Below are positions 24,272-34,922 of a stretch of DNA of 64,000 nt, one piece after another; position 1 is the stretch's first letter; each line of letters begins with the position of its first letter. This stretch comes from Ceratodon purpureus (lineage: Eukaryota > Streptophyta > Bryopsida > Pseudoditrichales > Ditrichaceae), in assembly GCA_014871385.1 (NCBI GenBank), contig CM026426.1, forward strand, positions 62,535,599-62,599,598, in the 5' to 3' direction. A program made the position numbers and the translations under genes. The notes beneath the pieces are model-generated. The model was not told the origin of the DNA. It saw nothing but the letters and a program-made list of their open reading frames with translations, and searched no databases.

Positions 24272-24589
24272 TTCGACCATTAGCTCCAAATCTTCAAACT
24301 CAGCAAGTTCTCTCTAGATACGAATTGCATCGCGTAATCTGCCAAGAAGTACTAACTGTATCATTCAAAATCTGGCATATTACAACGGCGGCATCCTTTA
24401 GTACCTAGTTAGGGGTTTTTCTATTGAGAATTCAAGATATCTTCCAGATCAGCCGGGGATTGAATTATGATTCGAGCTCTTTAATATTCCAACGGATCTC
24501 AATTACATGCGCTAGCATATTTTGCAAAGGCACTTCGGGGTCATAGTGCCTCAGAGGGACTGGTCAGGGCGCCCTTCTCGAGGCAATGA

Positions 24590-24603
24590 TGGCGCCGGCT
24601 CCA
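24590..24603. promoter_or_regulatory. GGCGCC palindrome copy 9
   Basis: TGGCGCCGGCTCCA, followed by AAATG. Identical to copy 8 over 14 bases but with different outer flanks. Confidence 0.6.
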
Positions 24604-24800
24604 AATGAAGAGCGAAAAATTAAACAATCAGAGATTTTGTGATCTCCTATTGCTCGCTTTTTGAGAAAATATTTTATATTACTCTCTGCTCCTACCCTAC
24701 CAACTCTTAGTTCTATCAATTCGTTTGATTTGTGGCAGGGCAGCCATTTGTTATGTAAGGCCACACGATCTCGGTATTTCTCACTTCAGAGTAATGAATG

Positions 24801-24814
24801 TGGCGTCGGTGCCA
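24801..24814. promoter_or_regulatory. GGCGCC palindrome copy 10
   Basis: TGGCGTCGGTGCCA, two C-to-T changes from the perfect form. It lies about 320 bp before the plus-strand ORF at 25119. A weaker partial match (TGGCGCCTGTCCA) follows at 25010-25022. Confidence 0.55.
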
Positions 24815-25118
24815 ACCGGATTTTTAGTTAGTGTTCCTATATTAAAGAGCCGATTTTGAAGTGACGTAGCACCAATATTATGTAATCACTTCTTCTTCTT
24901 TCTTAAACAAGGACTTGTTACTAGTTCATCTTTGTAGGAATTACATAAGCCATTCTGCTGGAGTGATTCAGTTTGTATTTTTCCACTGATTTTTAGAAAG
25001 AATGAACCGTGGCGCCTGTCCATCTCTTGTTATGAAAGATAAGGTCACCGAAGGGGTAGACATTTAGAGACCGCCGTTATCTCGAGCACCTTCTGCCCTC
25101 GCGAACGCGCTAGAGTCA

Positions 25119-25466
25119 TTGAGAATTGATCACACCCTCTCCACTCTCATTTTTCCTCCTGTAATTGCTGTGATTGCGGCTGAAGAGGTCACTGAATCCG
25201 ACAAAGTACTGTACTACGGTCCAGGGGTGCTGGAGAAGCAGAGCATTGAATGGCTTCGCATGCTCAAGCATAGGGTTAGATGCAAACGTCGCAAACATCG
25301 ATCCCATTTAAGGAGGAGCGCAGCTCTCCAATCCTGGAGAATTAATATTCTAGAAACTGATACTGATCCGCTTAGCAAATCAATCGGCATGGAATCTGAT
25401 GAGGATGGAATCTTGCCCGATCTGAAAGATTTGGAGCATCCCAGTCAGGATGGGAGTCTGCTATAG
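25119..25466 (+). CDS. Hypothetical exon-like ORF
   Basis: About 115 codons, no recognised domain. The open frame extends back to about 25070, where a TAG stops it. There is no ATG at the front, so it is either an internal or terminal exon or a gene that has lost its start. It reads as a hydrophobic segment (TLIFPPVIAVIAAEE), then LYYGPGVLEKQSIEWL, a strongly basic stretch (HRVRCKRRKHRSHLRR) and an acidic tail. Palindrome copies 10 and 11 flank it. Confidence 0.35.
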   Translation: MRIDHTLSTLIFPPVIAVIAAEEVTESDKVLYYGPGVLEKQSIEWLRMLKHRVRCKRRKHRSHLRRSAALQSWRINILETDTDPLSKSIGMESDEDGILPDLKDLEHPSQDGSLL

Positions 25467-25510
25467 TGCCGAGCTATTTTATGCCACAGTCAATGTAGGA
25501 GAACTTGAAA

Positions 25511-25524
25511 TGGCGCCGACACCA
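25511..25524. promoter_or_regulatory. GGCGCC palindrome copy 11
   Basis: TGGCGCCGACACCA, two G-to-A changes. It lies 45 bp after the stop of the preceding ORF. Confidence 0.5.
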
Positions 25525-26306
25525 TCATCTTCTCCCAGTTCCGCCCATGCTTTGTCTTTTTGACTGATTTGTCCAGGTAGATTCATGTGATACATTTTTA
25601 TGAATACAATCGAGATAAAAATCTCGATGAATCATAGTTCTTGGTGTTGGTGTCTCGGTCTTTTGCTTGGTTTATTGTACTTTTCGATTGAGTCTCGCTG
25701 ATGAGGGAACAGCCAATCATGCATTTTTCACCACCTTGGTCCTACTCGACCACAGCCACTTGAATCTAGCCACATGCCATCCGAGTCGGCTTTCCAAGCA
25801 CAATCAATACATCGAATTGGCGAGAGACTGTCGTATGGAGGTGGAATCCAGATAACCACACCATTGCGGTAGACACCGGTTGTAGCTACTCAGAAATGAC
25901 AGATCCATGTGAATAGAAATAAATCGTCTTTTCCTCAAACCAACGAAAACCTAGCAGTAATCCGAGGGGGCAGGGTTAGCAATCCTTTTGTACTACCTCC
26001 GCTTTGCCCTGTTTAAACCAGCTCATGCTCAAGATCATTCCGGATCGATATGTTGTATTCATTGACCTGCTCCTCGACAAGGAGTTCGTTATCCCAATCT
26101 GCTTTTTATACAAATCGATGTCGTCCTCGGTGAATGTCATACTAAGAGACATAGACTCCATTTATGTCAACTTTCCATCGACATTGCAGGTGACCTAGCT
26201 TCGCACGCTCGTCACATATGGGACATTTTGTGTTTTGTGGCTTTGAAAAGCGGTTTCGGCTTTGCACAACCTCAGGTTTCTCCTAAACACATAGCTTGTC
26301 AGTACT

Positions 26307-26855
26307 CTATAAAATTGCACAATTGTATCCTTTATATAACATCTCAAACTCACAGTACTGACTTTCTCCAAATTTTGCCCAGTCGTAGTTATCTAGATTC
26401 TTAATGCCAACCTGTACAACGGAATTCCTTAAAATTTTATTGTTTATGATGTTTTCGTGCCTAGTCTCCCCATTTACAGAATCCTTCTCTATGCGATAGA
26501 ACGTAAGGTTGTTTGGTGTCACATTTGCAATTTCAATTGGACTGGGGGAGTCAGGCGGGTATGCTTTGACGGAATTTTTTATCACAAGTCTTAAGATTAT
26601 AGTAAACATAAAATACTTTGGTTGACTGAAGGTCAACATTGGCTCAAGAACTAAAGTTTTGTCGACACTGAATATATGACGTTGTACTTTGCAAAACTGA
26701 AGTCCAAATGTTTCGAAAGTATAATTGTGAATGTCGAATTTTTGTGGGCACATGTGACGCAACACTTTTCGTTTGTGCCGTTTCGTATGTGGCTTTTCGT
26801 TTAAACCTCGATCCAGAACAACGGTTAAGTGAATTTTCAGTATATTAGCTGTCAT
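26307..26855 (-). CDS. Hypothetical protein, about 182 aa
   Basis: An uninterrupted ORF from the ATG at 26855 in AT-rich DNA, with no recognised domain. It begins MTANILKIHLTVVLDRGL, has a basic patch (KPHTKRHKRKVLRH), a Phe/Leu-rich middle (YFMFTIILRLVIK) and ends near SQYCEFEMLYKGYNC. No clear signal peptide. The length and mixed composition argue for coding. A GGCGCC palindrome lies 117 bp upstream of the ATG, almost the same distance as for the F-box-like gene. Confidence 0.45.
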   Translation of the reverse strand: MTANILKIHLTVVLDRGLNEKPHTKRHKRKVLRHMCPQKFDIHNYTFETFGLQFCKVQRHIFSVDKTLVLEPMLTFSQPKYFMFTIILRLVIKNSVKAYPPDSPSPIEIANVTPNNLTFYRIEKDSVNGETRHENIINNKILRNSVVQVGIKNLDNYDWAKFGESQYCEFEMLYKGYNCAIL

Positions 26856-26971
26856 ACTCAAGACTGTTTCTAATGAATTTCAAGGCAACACACTTGACGT
26901 TCGCGCAAATCTGCTTGAATATACTCTACGTCTTGTTATTCCTTTCATGAAGAATTCAAATTAGCTTCGGA

Positions 26972-26985
26972 CGGCGTCGGCGCCA
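26972..26985. promoter_or_regulatory. GGCGCC palindrome copy 12, 117 bp upstream of a hypothetical gene
   Basis: CGGCGTCGGCGCCA; first base and one internal C changed from the perfect form. This is the last copy before a stretch of more than 30 kb without close matches. Confidence 0.55.
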
Positions 26986-27257
26986 TCCCACAACATAGAG
27001 GGATCAAGGATGGTTGCCAGCAGCACTCATCACATTCCGAACTGGTCAATATTAACATTGGAAGTGGAATTGACGGATCTGATCATGGTCCATAACTCAT
27101 TGACTGCCGTAATTGTAAATACTTGGCCAAAATGAAGCGTAGCATTTCAACTTCAATTACATAGCTATAACAGATTTCTGCACAACTTATCCAGTATTCA
27201 CGGAACTACGACCTCCTATCAGATATTACAGAGTAACATTCTATCTAAACATAGAGT

Positions 27258-28120
27258 CTAAAGGACCCGTGGTCGTTTTTGAACCGGTGTTGATGAGGAA
27301 TTTCCTTGTGCAGAACTTTCTGCCTCTTGGGTCCCCAGCTCATTTGCACCAATATCTCCACTGTCGCCAGCTTCATGAGAGGATCAAATTACACACATTA
27401 TCAGCATCGGTGACACAATCATGTAAAATTCACTATGTGCAGAATAGAAATCTGACTAGATCGACGGAATGTTAAGACCTTACCGGCAGCAATTTCGTCC
27501 TCGGAAGATGACGAACTCTGAATTGCCTGCGTGCTGTGCTCTGACAAGATCAGGGATGGGAATCCGAAGGTTTGCATTCATGGAATCGGGAATGGGAGGT
27601 TGCAATCAACATTGTTGCACTCTGGATCTAACGCAACTCAGATTTCGAGGCAGAACAAATGGTAGAAGTGCCCGCACGGTGTGTTAATCACTTCGTCTGC
27701 CGAAAATCCGGTTCCGCACATCTCGCATCTAAGAGTGTCTCCTTCCGCAATGCTACTCGGATGAAGAACCCCGGACAAAAGTGTTAACTGCGTGTGTTCG
27801 CTATATCGGCGTAAAATATCAATGGTAAGGGACTGGTCAGCCTCCTTCTCCTGCCACTCCTCGCGAAGGATATCGGTTTCACGCTCTGCCTCAAGAACTA
27901 AGACAATGACAGAACGGTAAGAACCATACCCATCCATGTTGCAGAGTGTGGACTCTGCCTGAGCTCGGTCCTCCTTCAACTGTCTCATCTTCTCGCGGAG
28001 TCCAATCACGTTGGCCCTTGTCTTGAATCGGACCGCTGGGTCAGCTGTAGATTTTATTGAAGTGTATCGTCTGTAGTTTTGTATGATATCCTTCATGTAG
28101 AGTTGTTTCATCTGATTCAT
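27258..28120 (-). pseudogene. RING-like coiled-coil protein 2, two exons (two in-frame TGA)
   Basis: Paralogue of the gene at 23165-24019. Exon 1 runs from the ATG at 28120 through a coiled coil to RCEMCGTGFSADEV ... TPCGHFYHLFCLEI, then VALDPEC ... DC and a QTFGFPS stretch, ending at 27484. A GTAAGG donor and an AG acceptor before 27370 give a 113-bp intron that joins in phase. Exon 2 (27370-27258) encodes an acidic, Ser-rich end with a basic PVQKRPRVL terminus. TGA at 27638-27640 sits where the paralogue has Arg, and TGA at 27578-27580 aligns near its Trp. These fit CGA-to-TGA and TGG-to-TGA decay. It would have been a RING-type ligase-like protein; now it is probably a pseudogene or truncated after the first half of the zinc site. 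Confidence 0.6.
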
Positions 28121-30034
28121 GGTAGGTTTAAACGGTCTAGGTCAGGGTTGCATTTGACTATATAAATTTGCTTTTGATTGCAAATGTGAGAAGTCCAAAG
28201 TCAAGAGTAATTTAACGATGGATAATTCTCATATAAGGTAATCTGCACAGTTCTAAAACGACGTAGTATTTCCTTTCCAAATCTATATTGAGTCCATGTT
28301 CATGGAATATTTCGTAGTGGATTTCAACACATATGAACTATTGCTTTCTCTCTAGTTTTCAGATGTCATTGTATGGTAAAGGTATCTAGTTGAGTGGTCG
28401 TACCTCTTCATTTCAATTTTGTTTGTTTTACAAGACCAGTGGAAACAACCTAACCTGAATATTTCTTCACTGAATTCCTTACCCGTTATTTTCCTTTTTA
28501 TGTAGTTTCTAACCTGAATAATTACGTGGTTGGCTTTTTGGATGAATTGACTACCATTAATATCATCTAATTTATTTTATGTATCAAAGGGTGTTTTTAT
28601 TTGTTCGGGTCCCTCAAAGACGTCGTATGAGTCATATATATTACTGAATGTTTCCAACTGTAGTTATGTTTGATGACCTTATATCGTAGTTGTTACACTA
28701 GGTTCGTGGTTGGTAATTATCATTGCATTTGTGCTTGACTCTTGTAACGTGCATTCGCTACTGAAGGCTGCTCCAATATGTGCGGCCACAGAGTTAGTTA
28801 GTTGTCGTCAATCCCCATAGGAGTCAATTTTATTTTTGAAGTTGATATATTATCCGTTGATGTTTACATACAGAACATGCCATCACCAAATCTCCCCATG
28901 CGAAATGGAATTTTTGGTGTCCACAGGCATATTGTTTGACATAATTTGTCGCCCTAGGTTTGTTTCGTACATATTCATGGTCGTACAATTACGTTTCAAT
29001 ATAGTTTTTATATGACCATAGGAAACACCGTACCTGCAGATTCCCTTAATGATTTTCCAACCGTTGATTTTCCTCTATTGAAATGAGTCGCTGTGCAATG
29101 ACATCCGTTCTTGGAAATTCGGTAAAAATGCGTATGATTAATTTTATTTTATTCTGTTGTATGAATCTGAGTCTGCTTTTTCTCTTTAGATCACATACAG
29201 TTGTCGTATGTGTCTTCAAATATTACTCGATGTTAGTGACTCTAATTATGTTTGTTGATAATTAGAAATATTTTTTTCCGTAGATTCATGGAAGATTTGA
29301 ATAGTGTAGTTTTAGGGTGCGTTTCACATGGTCCATTAGCTACCGTTTTTGATTGCCACAAGAAAGACGACAGTGCCTATCAATGGTGAGTGATCTTTTG
29401 ATGATTAATATTTATTCATATTGTCAGTATTTACAATCTCTCTTTGTATCATGTAACTCCCTGTGTCCGGAGACGTGTCGGTTGACTACATTGATCAGTA
29501 TATGATCCAAGCGTTGATATTGAGTGCTTGATTTAAAAATTTTTGTTACTTTTTATTGACTCTTTGGAAATCCACTCACCCTTAGAGCCACCTATTGCTG
29601 TAGTGAGATAATGTATTTCTGTTGAGAGGTCAACAGCATTCCTCGAACAAAGTCCTCTTCATTCCATAAGCGTCAGTTAAAATGTGTATAGACCCCTCAA
29701 CTTCTTCATCATTGCAGAAGGCAATTGTAACAAGCACATAGGCACTTAGCATATTGTTAACATATTTCTCTTAGGATGACAGCTGAAATTTCATTAAATC
29801 GCATACCTCCAACAACTTTCCACTGCGTATGTCTATCCTTGTACTTACAAAATTGAATGTTTATTTACGTTAAAACGAGTGTTACCGTTTCAGTTCAGTT
29901 ACTTCCTTATATTGAGTCAAAGTATTTTGCCATAGTGTGTGCATACTGTTTCCTACGCATCTGAGTATCGTATGACTATTTTCCATTGTCTATGATGATT
30001 TTAACATATTGTATTTTTTCCTGGTTTAATTCAG
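28121..30034. other. AT-rich stretch with a degenerate duplication
   Basis: No supported gene. Two segments, about 28430-28690 and 29010-29260, share loose similarity (AGGAAAC-like then ACCTGNANATT and CGTTNATTTTCC; later ATTTTATTTTAT and TTATGTTTGNTGA), suggesting an old tandem duplication offset by about 575 bp. The right part may include 5' introns or exons of the CACTA relic. Confidence 0.4.
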
Positions 30035-32052
30035 GATCTTCCGGTGAGGCACACTCTTGATGTGATGCACATTGAGAAGAATGTGGCTCTCACGGCAGTG
30101 GGATTTCTACTCGGAGAGTTGGACACTTTAGCAGTTCGAAAGGATGCTCAGCAGGAGAATGTTTTGCCGCACATTCACCTTGTGCCAGATGACAACGGAA
30201 AGACTTTTCAAAAACCGCATGCACATTATGATCTGAGCAAGGAGGAGAAGTTGAAGCTGCTACGCACAATACATTTGGTACGGACTCCCACTAACCATTG
30301 AGCAAATTTTGAGAACCTAGTAAACTTAGATAATGAAACATTATAGTTTCTTAAAACGCATAACTGGCATGTTTTATTACAGGAGGTATTGCCGGCGTCA
30401 AGAAGGGGTCTTCTTCCGAAAGGTCCTCAGGTTGCTCTTATAAGACTTTGACATTGTTTCAAACAAATTCGCGCAAAGATCATCGATGTGCAAGGGAGTT
30501 GGCAGATTTGCAGACGTATGTGGCAGAAACCATGGCTCTCATGGAGGTGCATTTCCCTCCAGTTTTCTTTAACGTAATGCCTCACTTGATGTCGCACCTA
30601 CCTAGAGAACTATACTGGTGTGGCCATGTCCACGCCAGATGGATGTATTGTGTTGAAAGATACATCGGACACCTAAAAACACTTGTCAAAAACAAGGCGC
30701 GGCCGGAAGGATCCATAGCAAATGGGTATGTGATTGAGGAGGCACTTGGTTTTGTCACCGAACATTTTTAACTTTATCCTATTATAGCTCAAGTAATTTG
30801 GGAAATGGAGGAGGATGAGCGCAATTGCGACAAAGTTTTAGAAGGGAACGGTATAGAGAGACGTTGGGACGACGCTGAGCTCATAGAACTGCACAACCAC
30901 GTGATAAGACACTCCTCGATAATAAAGGAATATACAGTTATGGAATGCTTCATCGTTCAATGCAGTATTGTTTGAAATAAGAAGGCTTACCTTCCGCATG
31001 ATCTTATCCTTATAGCAGTTATTCTGTAGTTTTTATAAAGAATATAGTTAATAAACGGAATGCAGCACTATCTGCAGGAGCACAATACTTCCGAGAGTCA
31101 TAATAGACGAAGGTTCTCAAGATTTCATATATGGCTGCGAGAGCACATACAAAAAATGCACCTTCGAAATGAGACAGCGGATGTTTCCTTGGTGGCTATG
31201 TCTCGTATGCCAAATTCCTAGGTGAAACACTATAACTCCATGTATGCATGTGGACACCATTTCAGACTGGATGATAAGGTTGGTCAAAGCCACATATCCT
31301 TTGACTCAGGTGTTGCATACATAGTCACACAGACTTGCGTATCCTCACCAGCCGACAGGAATCCGGTTGAAGCGGCTCTCCAATACATTGGAATAGTGAA
31401 GGACATTGTGGAGGTATATTACTAGCATATCAAATATGTTTCCTTTGAATGCTCTTGGGTGAAACCGGACATGGAAGCGGGCTCAACTATACGCTAGGAC
31501 GTGCATGGATTCTAGAGTGTAAAATACAATGCTAGGCAAACCCCCGCTGTGGAGCCCTATATAATGCCCATCCATGCGAAGCAGGTAACATTACCACATT
31601 TAATTGGAATGAGGAAATAGTACACCAATACAGTTTTTTGATTTCCATAGTCAAGCTTATTTCACATTTGAATTACCAAATTCTTGCAAGTACACTTCAT
31701 TCAGGACCCACACAATCTTAAGTGGACAGCCGTGACGGCTGTCGAACCCCGGTCGAGAAGGATTACTTCAGAGTCTGGCGAGGAGACTCTTACTGCTCCT
31801 CGCAGAGCTGACGCCATAGAAAATGTACGAAACACATATTCATACCCTGAAAGATCAGACGAACACTTCGCAGAACCCGTCCTCAAAGTTGATGTGGCTC
31901 ATATTCTGGCACACAGAGAAGTAGATGAAGAAGCTCCATATCTTGAAATGGACGAGGAGGAAACAATGATCAAGAAGGATGACGATATCAACGATTACGA
32001 AGCTGATACTGAAAGGCCCGAGCTTGACCCTGGAATATGGGACTTTGTGTGA
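30035..32052 (+). pseudogene. CACTA (En/Spm) TNP2-like transposase relic, 3' part
   Basis: Exons typical of plant CACTA transposases. After a TTCAG acceptor, LPVRHTLDVMHIEKNV (30035 on) is the end of the TNP2 domain with its SKEEKLKLLRT segment. After an ACAG acceptor near 30380 comes a DUF4218-like part (FPPVFFNVMPHLMSHLPRE, HARWMYCVERYIGHLK, RPEGSIANGYV; 30390-30771). From about 31100 a DUF4216-like part follows (YNSMYACGHHFRLDDK, IGIVKDIVEVYY). The last exon (31690-32052) starts with QDPHNLKWTAV and ends in an acidic tail with TGA. Stops at 31219, 31423, 31495 and 31513 are all TAG in otherwise readable frame. The N-terminal TNP2 catalytic part and the CACTA termini are not seen, so the element is truncated or its first half is too diverged. 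Confidence 0.8.
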
Positions 32053-34532
32053 CAGGTTCCGTGGTGACTCTCTTTGTTGTACATTGATTTATATCATAGG
32101 CTCCCGTGCTTCTGTTGCATTAAGTGTGCTTAGAATTGCATCTTGAAAGTATTGTGTAACACCTGGAGAATTGGTACATCCTGGATGTGTAAAACCGGAA
32201 GTGCTTTGTTTGACACATTGTCATCATTTACAATTGAATTATTTTGATATCTTGTCCCACGCATAGTGTTGCATTTAGATTGAATATTTGTCATCGACAC
32301 TTTCAGTGTTTTGGTTTTTTAATGTATCAGTTTTTTCTAAATTTTTGGTTTTAAATGCATGTTGCAAGAATCATATACTACAAAGTCAATGGTTTAACTT
32401 TGACTGAGTTCCTCGCGTTGTGTGGTTTATACAGTGTGGCTTGTAGAGTATGTTCAGTCAATGATGGCCATATCGCGAAAGTACGAGCAGTTCGTATCGG
32501 ACCGCACGTCCTGTCTTCCGGTGTAAATTAAAAAACAACGAGATTCACGTATTTTCGTCTCATTTTAGAAATGGATTTATTTATTTTTAGAGGGGGGGGG
32601 GGTTTATATTTCGTAGGTTGGTATTTTTCTTATTAAAACTAAGTTAGGGATAACAACTAATAGTCACGGTCATTGTTATCCAGTGGAGAATTTTGGCATG
32701 TGGTACATGAGAAGATTCAGAATTTCTTTAAACCACTGCATTTAACGAACGTAGGAAACAAAGCACTTGTCAATCCAATAACCATTCAGTTGAAGGTATG
32801 TATATATTCATTGAGCTCGCACAAGAATATTTCTAGTTAATTATGATAATTTAATCTTAATCGTAAATTTTGCCTATCTGAAAGCTATGTTCACGCTGAT
32901 CCCTACGTGAATAGTGTTTATGTTACCATTTATACTTTGAAGCTGTAACTGCGGCTGGTATGATTGTTTTCATGCCGTTTGAAGTGAGTAATAACGTTTT
33001 ATATTACAGCTGCGTACCATATGGTACTGGATATAGATGTCTAATAGATAGTCATTGACCATTTTTTATTTTTTTAAATTTATTTTTTTTTCACCATCCT
33101 TTCTTCTTTACGCATATAGAACTTATTTTAATTCAAATATAGAATGCTGTATATCCCACTAATTTTTTTGTTTTTTTCTTTTAAAACATTCAGCGATATT
33201 TATTTATTTATTTAAATTTTTTTTCCCTTCCTTCTTTCTTTCTTTCTTCTCAAGTGTATTGTTGACAAAAGTCGACCTTTTCAGCTTCTCAATTCGTAGA
33301 ATAGAGTAATGGATACATTCGTAAGTCGGAATTCTCGACACTCATTGGTTAGTTTTGTTTATCATTTTCTGATTGAGCTCTTAATGAAGTTATTATTGTA
33401 TCTTCTGAATTCTAGTTGTACTCTTATTTCCCCATTATAAAAATAAAAAACGTTGAAGTTTGTCTTTTTTAATGTAATTTTAATTTTAAAGTCAGGCATT
33501 TATTTCTAAGGTATTTGAAAGTACAAGTTACGTATAGTTTTTTTTTCATATTTTTAATAACTCTAAAAGTATAGACCGCAAAGGTCGGTAATTTGAGCTA
33601 TGCGGTGAGTATGTCGGAGGTGATATGTACTTATTGACCGTGAAGTTTTTTTTTTTTTTTTGTTGCTTGCCGATTTGTGATTCTTATTGTGAAGGAGCAT
33701 TGTGAAGATTAATTCCAACATGATAGGCCTAATGTTCGGACCATGTTAGACGATTTCACAAATTGTCTGGATTAGTTTATAAACTGCGGCAATTATGGAG
33801 TAATGGTATGTCGAATACTGTTGAAACTAGATGTGTGTTTTTTATACGCATTGGTTTAACAAATCGTGGCCCTCCTTTGTATTGTAAGTGATAATCAGGA
33901 TTTGTTTAGATATAGTGGCCACTGTTGTATCAGAGGTACCATTTATACTTTTATTTTTTATCTTGTTCATTATCTATTAATAGTCCGTCACATCCGTGAC
34001 GAGAAGACATCATAGCCTATAATCCTCACCCAATACGCAAAATACTTTCCAGTGAGTCTTCATTGTGCCAGAGTACAAGGACAAAATTGAAGGCGATATT
34101 AGTCATTGTAATGTACATCATTACCTATGATGTCCTGCTATGAAATGTTTGTCACTGATGCAATAAGTTATATTAGTCTACGTCAATAGAGTAGGACTTA
34201 AATCTAATTGTGAAAAGTGTACGTGAAATCTAGATTGTGAAATCCTCTGATTGTGAAATCCTCAGATTGTGAAATCCTCAGATTGTGAAATCCCTAGATT
34301 GTGAAAAGTGTATGGGTAATCTTGCCTTTAGGGGGCTTGAGATTGCATAATGTATGTTTCTCACTCAGGAAATTTGCACCTGATACTTTGTTTCAGATTG
34401 ATATCTAGTTTCGACTAGGTACGTGCCACTGAGTCGTAATTTCTGCGTTTCTCTCTTCCTCTGGGCTGAGGCGTTGGCACAATCACTCGGACATTCTTAT
34501 TTCGCTCTCTCTCCGGATGTGCAATAATCACT
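32053..34532. other. AT-rich non-coding stretch
   Basis: No gene seen. T-rich simple sequence lies at about 33060-33250 (including a CTTT-type microsatellite near 33230), with a G-run at about 32593-32602. Confidence 0.5.
34233..34308 (+). repeat. 16-bp tandem repeat, about 4-5 copies
   Basis: Units of GATTGTGAAATCCTCA with small variations, head to tail. Confidence 0.75.
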
Positions 34533-34922
34533 GTGCCGAACTTCATAGAAGCCAAGCTTGACTTGGAAGGCGACAAGGACAGAGACTCTGACGCAATGAC
34601 AAGGGTCGGTCGTGCAACATTGAGGAGGACGAGAGCAACTGTGGGCTTATCTACTCAGGCCTTGCAGAGTATGGGTGAGCTGCGGCCGTGGCTGTTAGAG
34701 GTGGAGCGCGCCAGGCGTCACGACATGTACATCCCGGAATTTCTACACATTGCAAGTCTAACAGAGCCCGGCGTGGAGTGGCGGTGGACAGTGGCCGGTA
34801 CAATTGAGCTCCTAAACATCATAGCGGAGTCCCTCATTGCCTATCCAGTGAGCTCCACCGCCGTCCGCAGCTTGGTTGCGCATTCCAACTCTAGTGCATC
34901 TTATCCAAATGTGGAGAGCTAG
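34533..34922 (+). CDS. Hypothetical protein
   Basis: About 129 codons, GC-richer than its surroundings, with no recognised domain. The front has no ATG (GTG at 34533; the open frame extends slightly further up; the first ATG is at about 34594 in DAMTRVG). It reads as an acidic start, an Arg-rich stretch (GRATLRRTRATVG), then SMGELRPWLLEVERARRHDMY and EPGVEWRWTVAGTIELL. It looks protein-coding but could be one exon or a relic. No neighbour gives a clue to function. Confidence 0.35.
   Translation: MPNFIEAKLDLEGDKDRDSDAMTRVGRATLRRTRATVGLSTQALQSMGELRPWLLEVERARRHDMYIPEFLHIASLTEPGVEWRWTVAGTIELLNIIAESLIAYPVSSTAVRSLVAHSNSSASYPNVES

Noticed and set aside
23954..27640. TGA recoding (for example selenocysteine) in the RING-like genes
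   Set aside because: The three TGA codons are at different positions in the paralogues, where Arg or Trp is expected, and land plants lack the selenocysteine system. CpG-type decay is simpler.
30390..30402. GCCGGCGTCA partial palindrome in the CACTA relic
   Set aside because: Only 10 of 14 bases and within transposase exon sequence.
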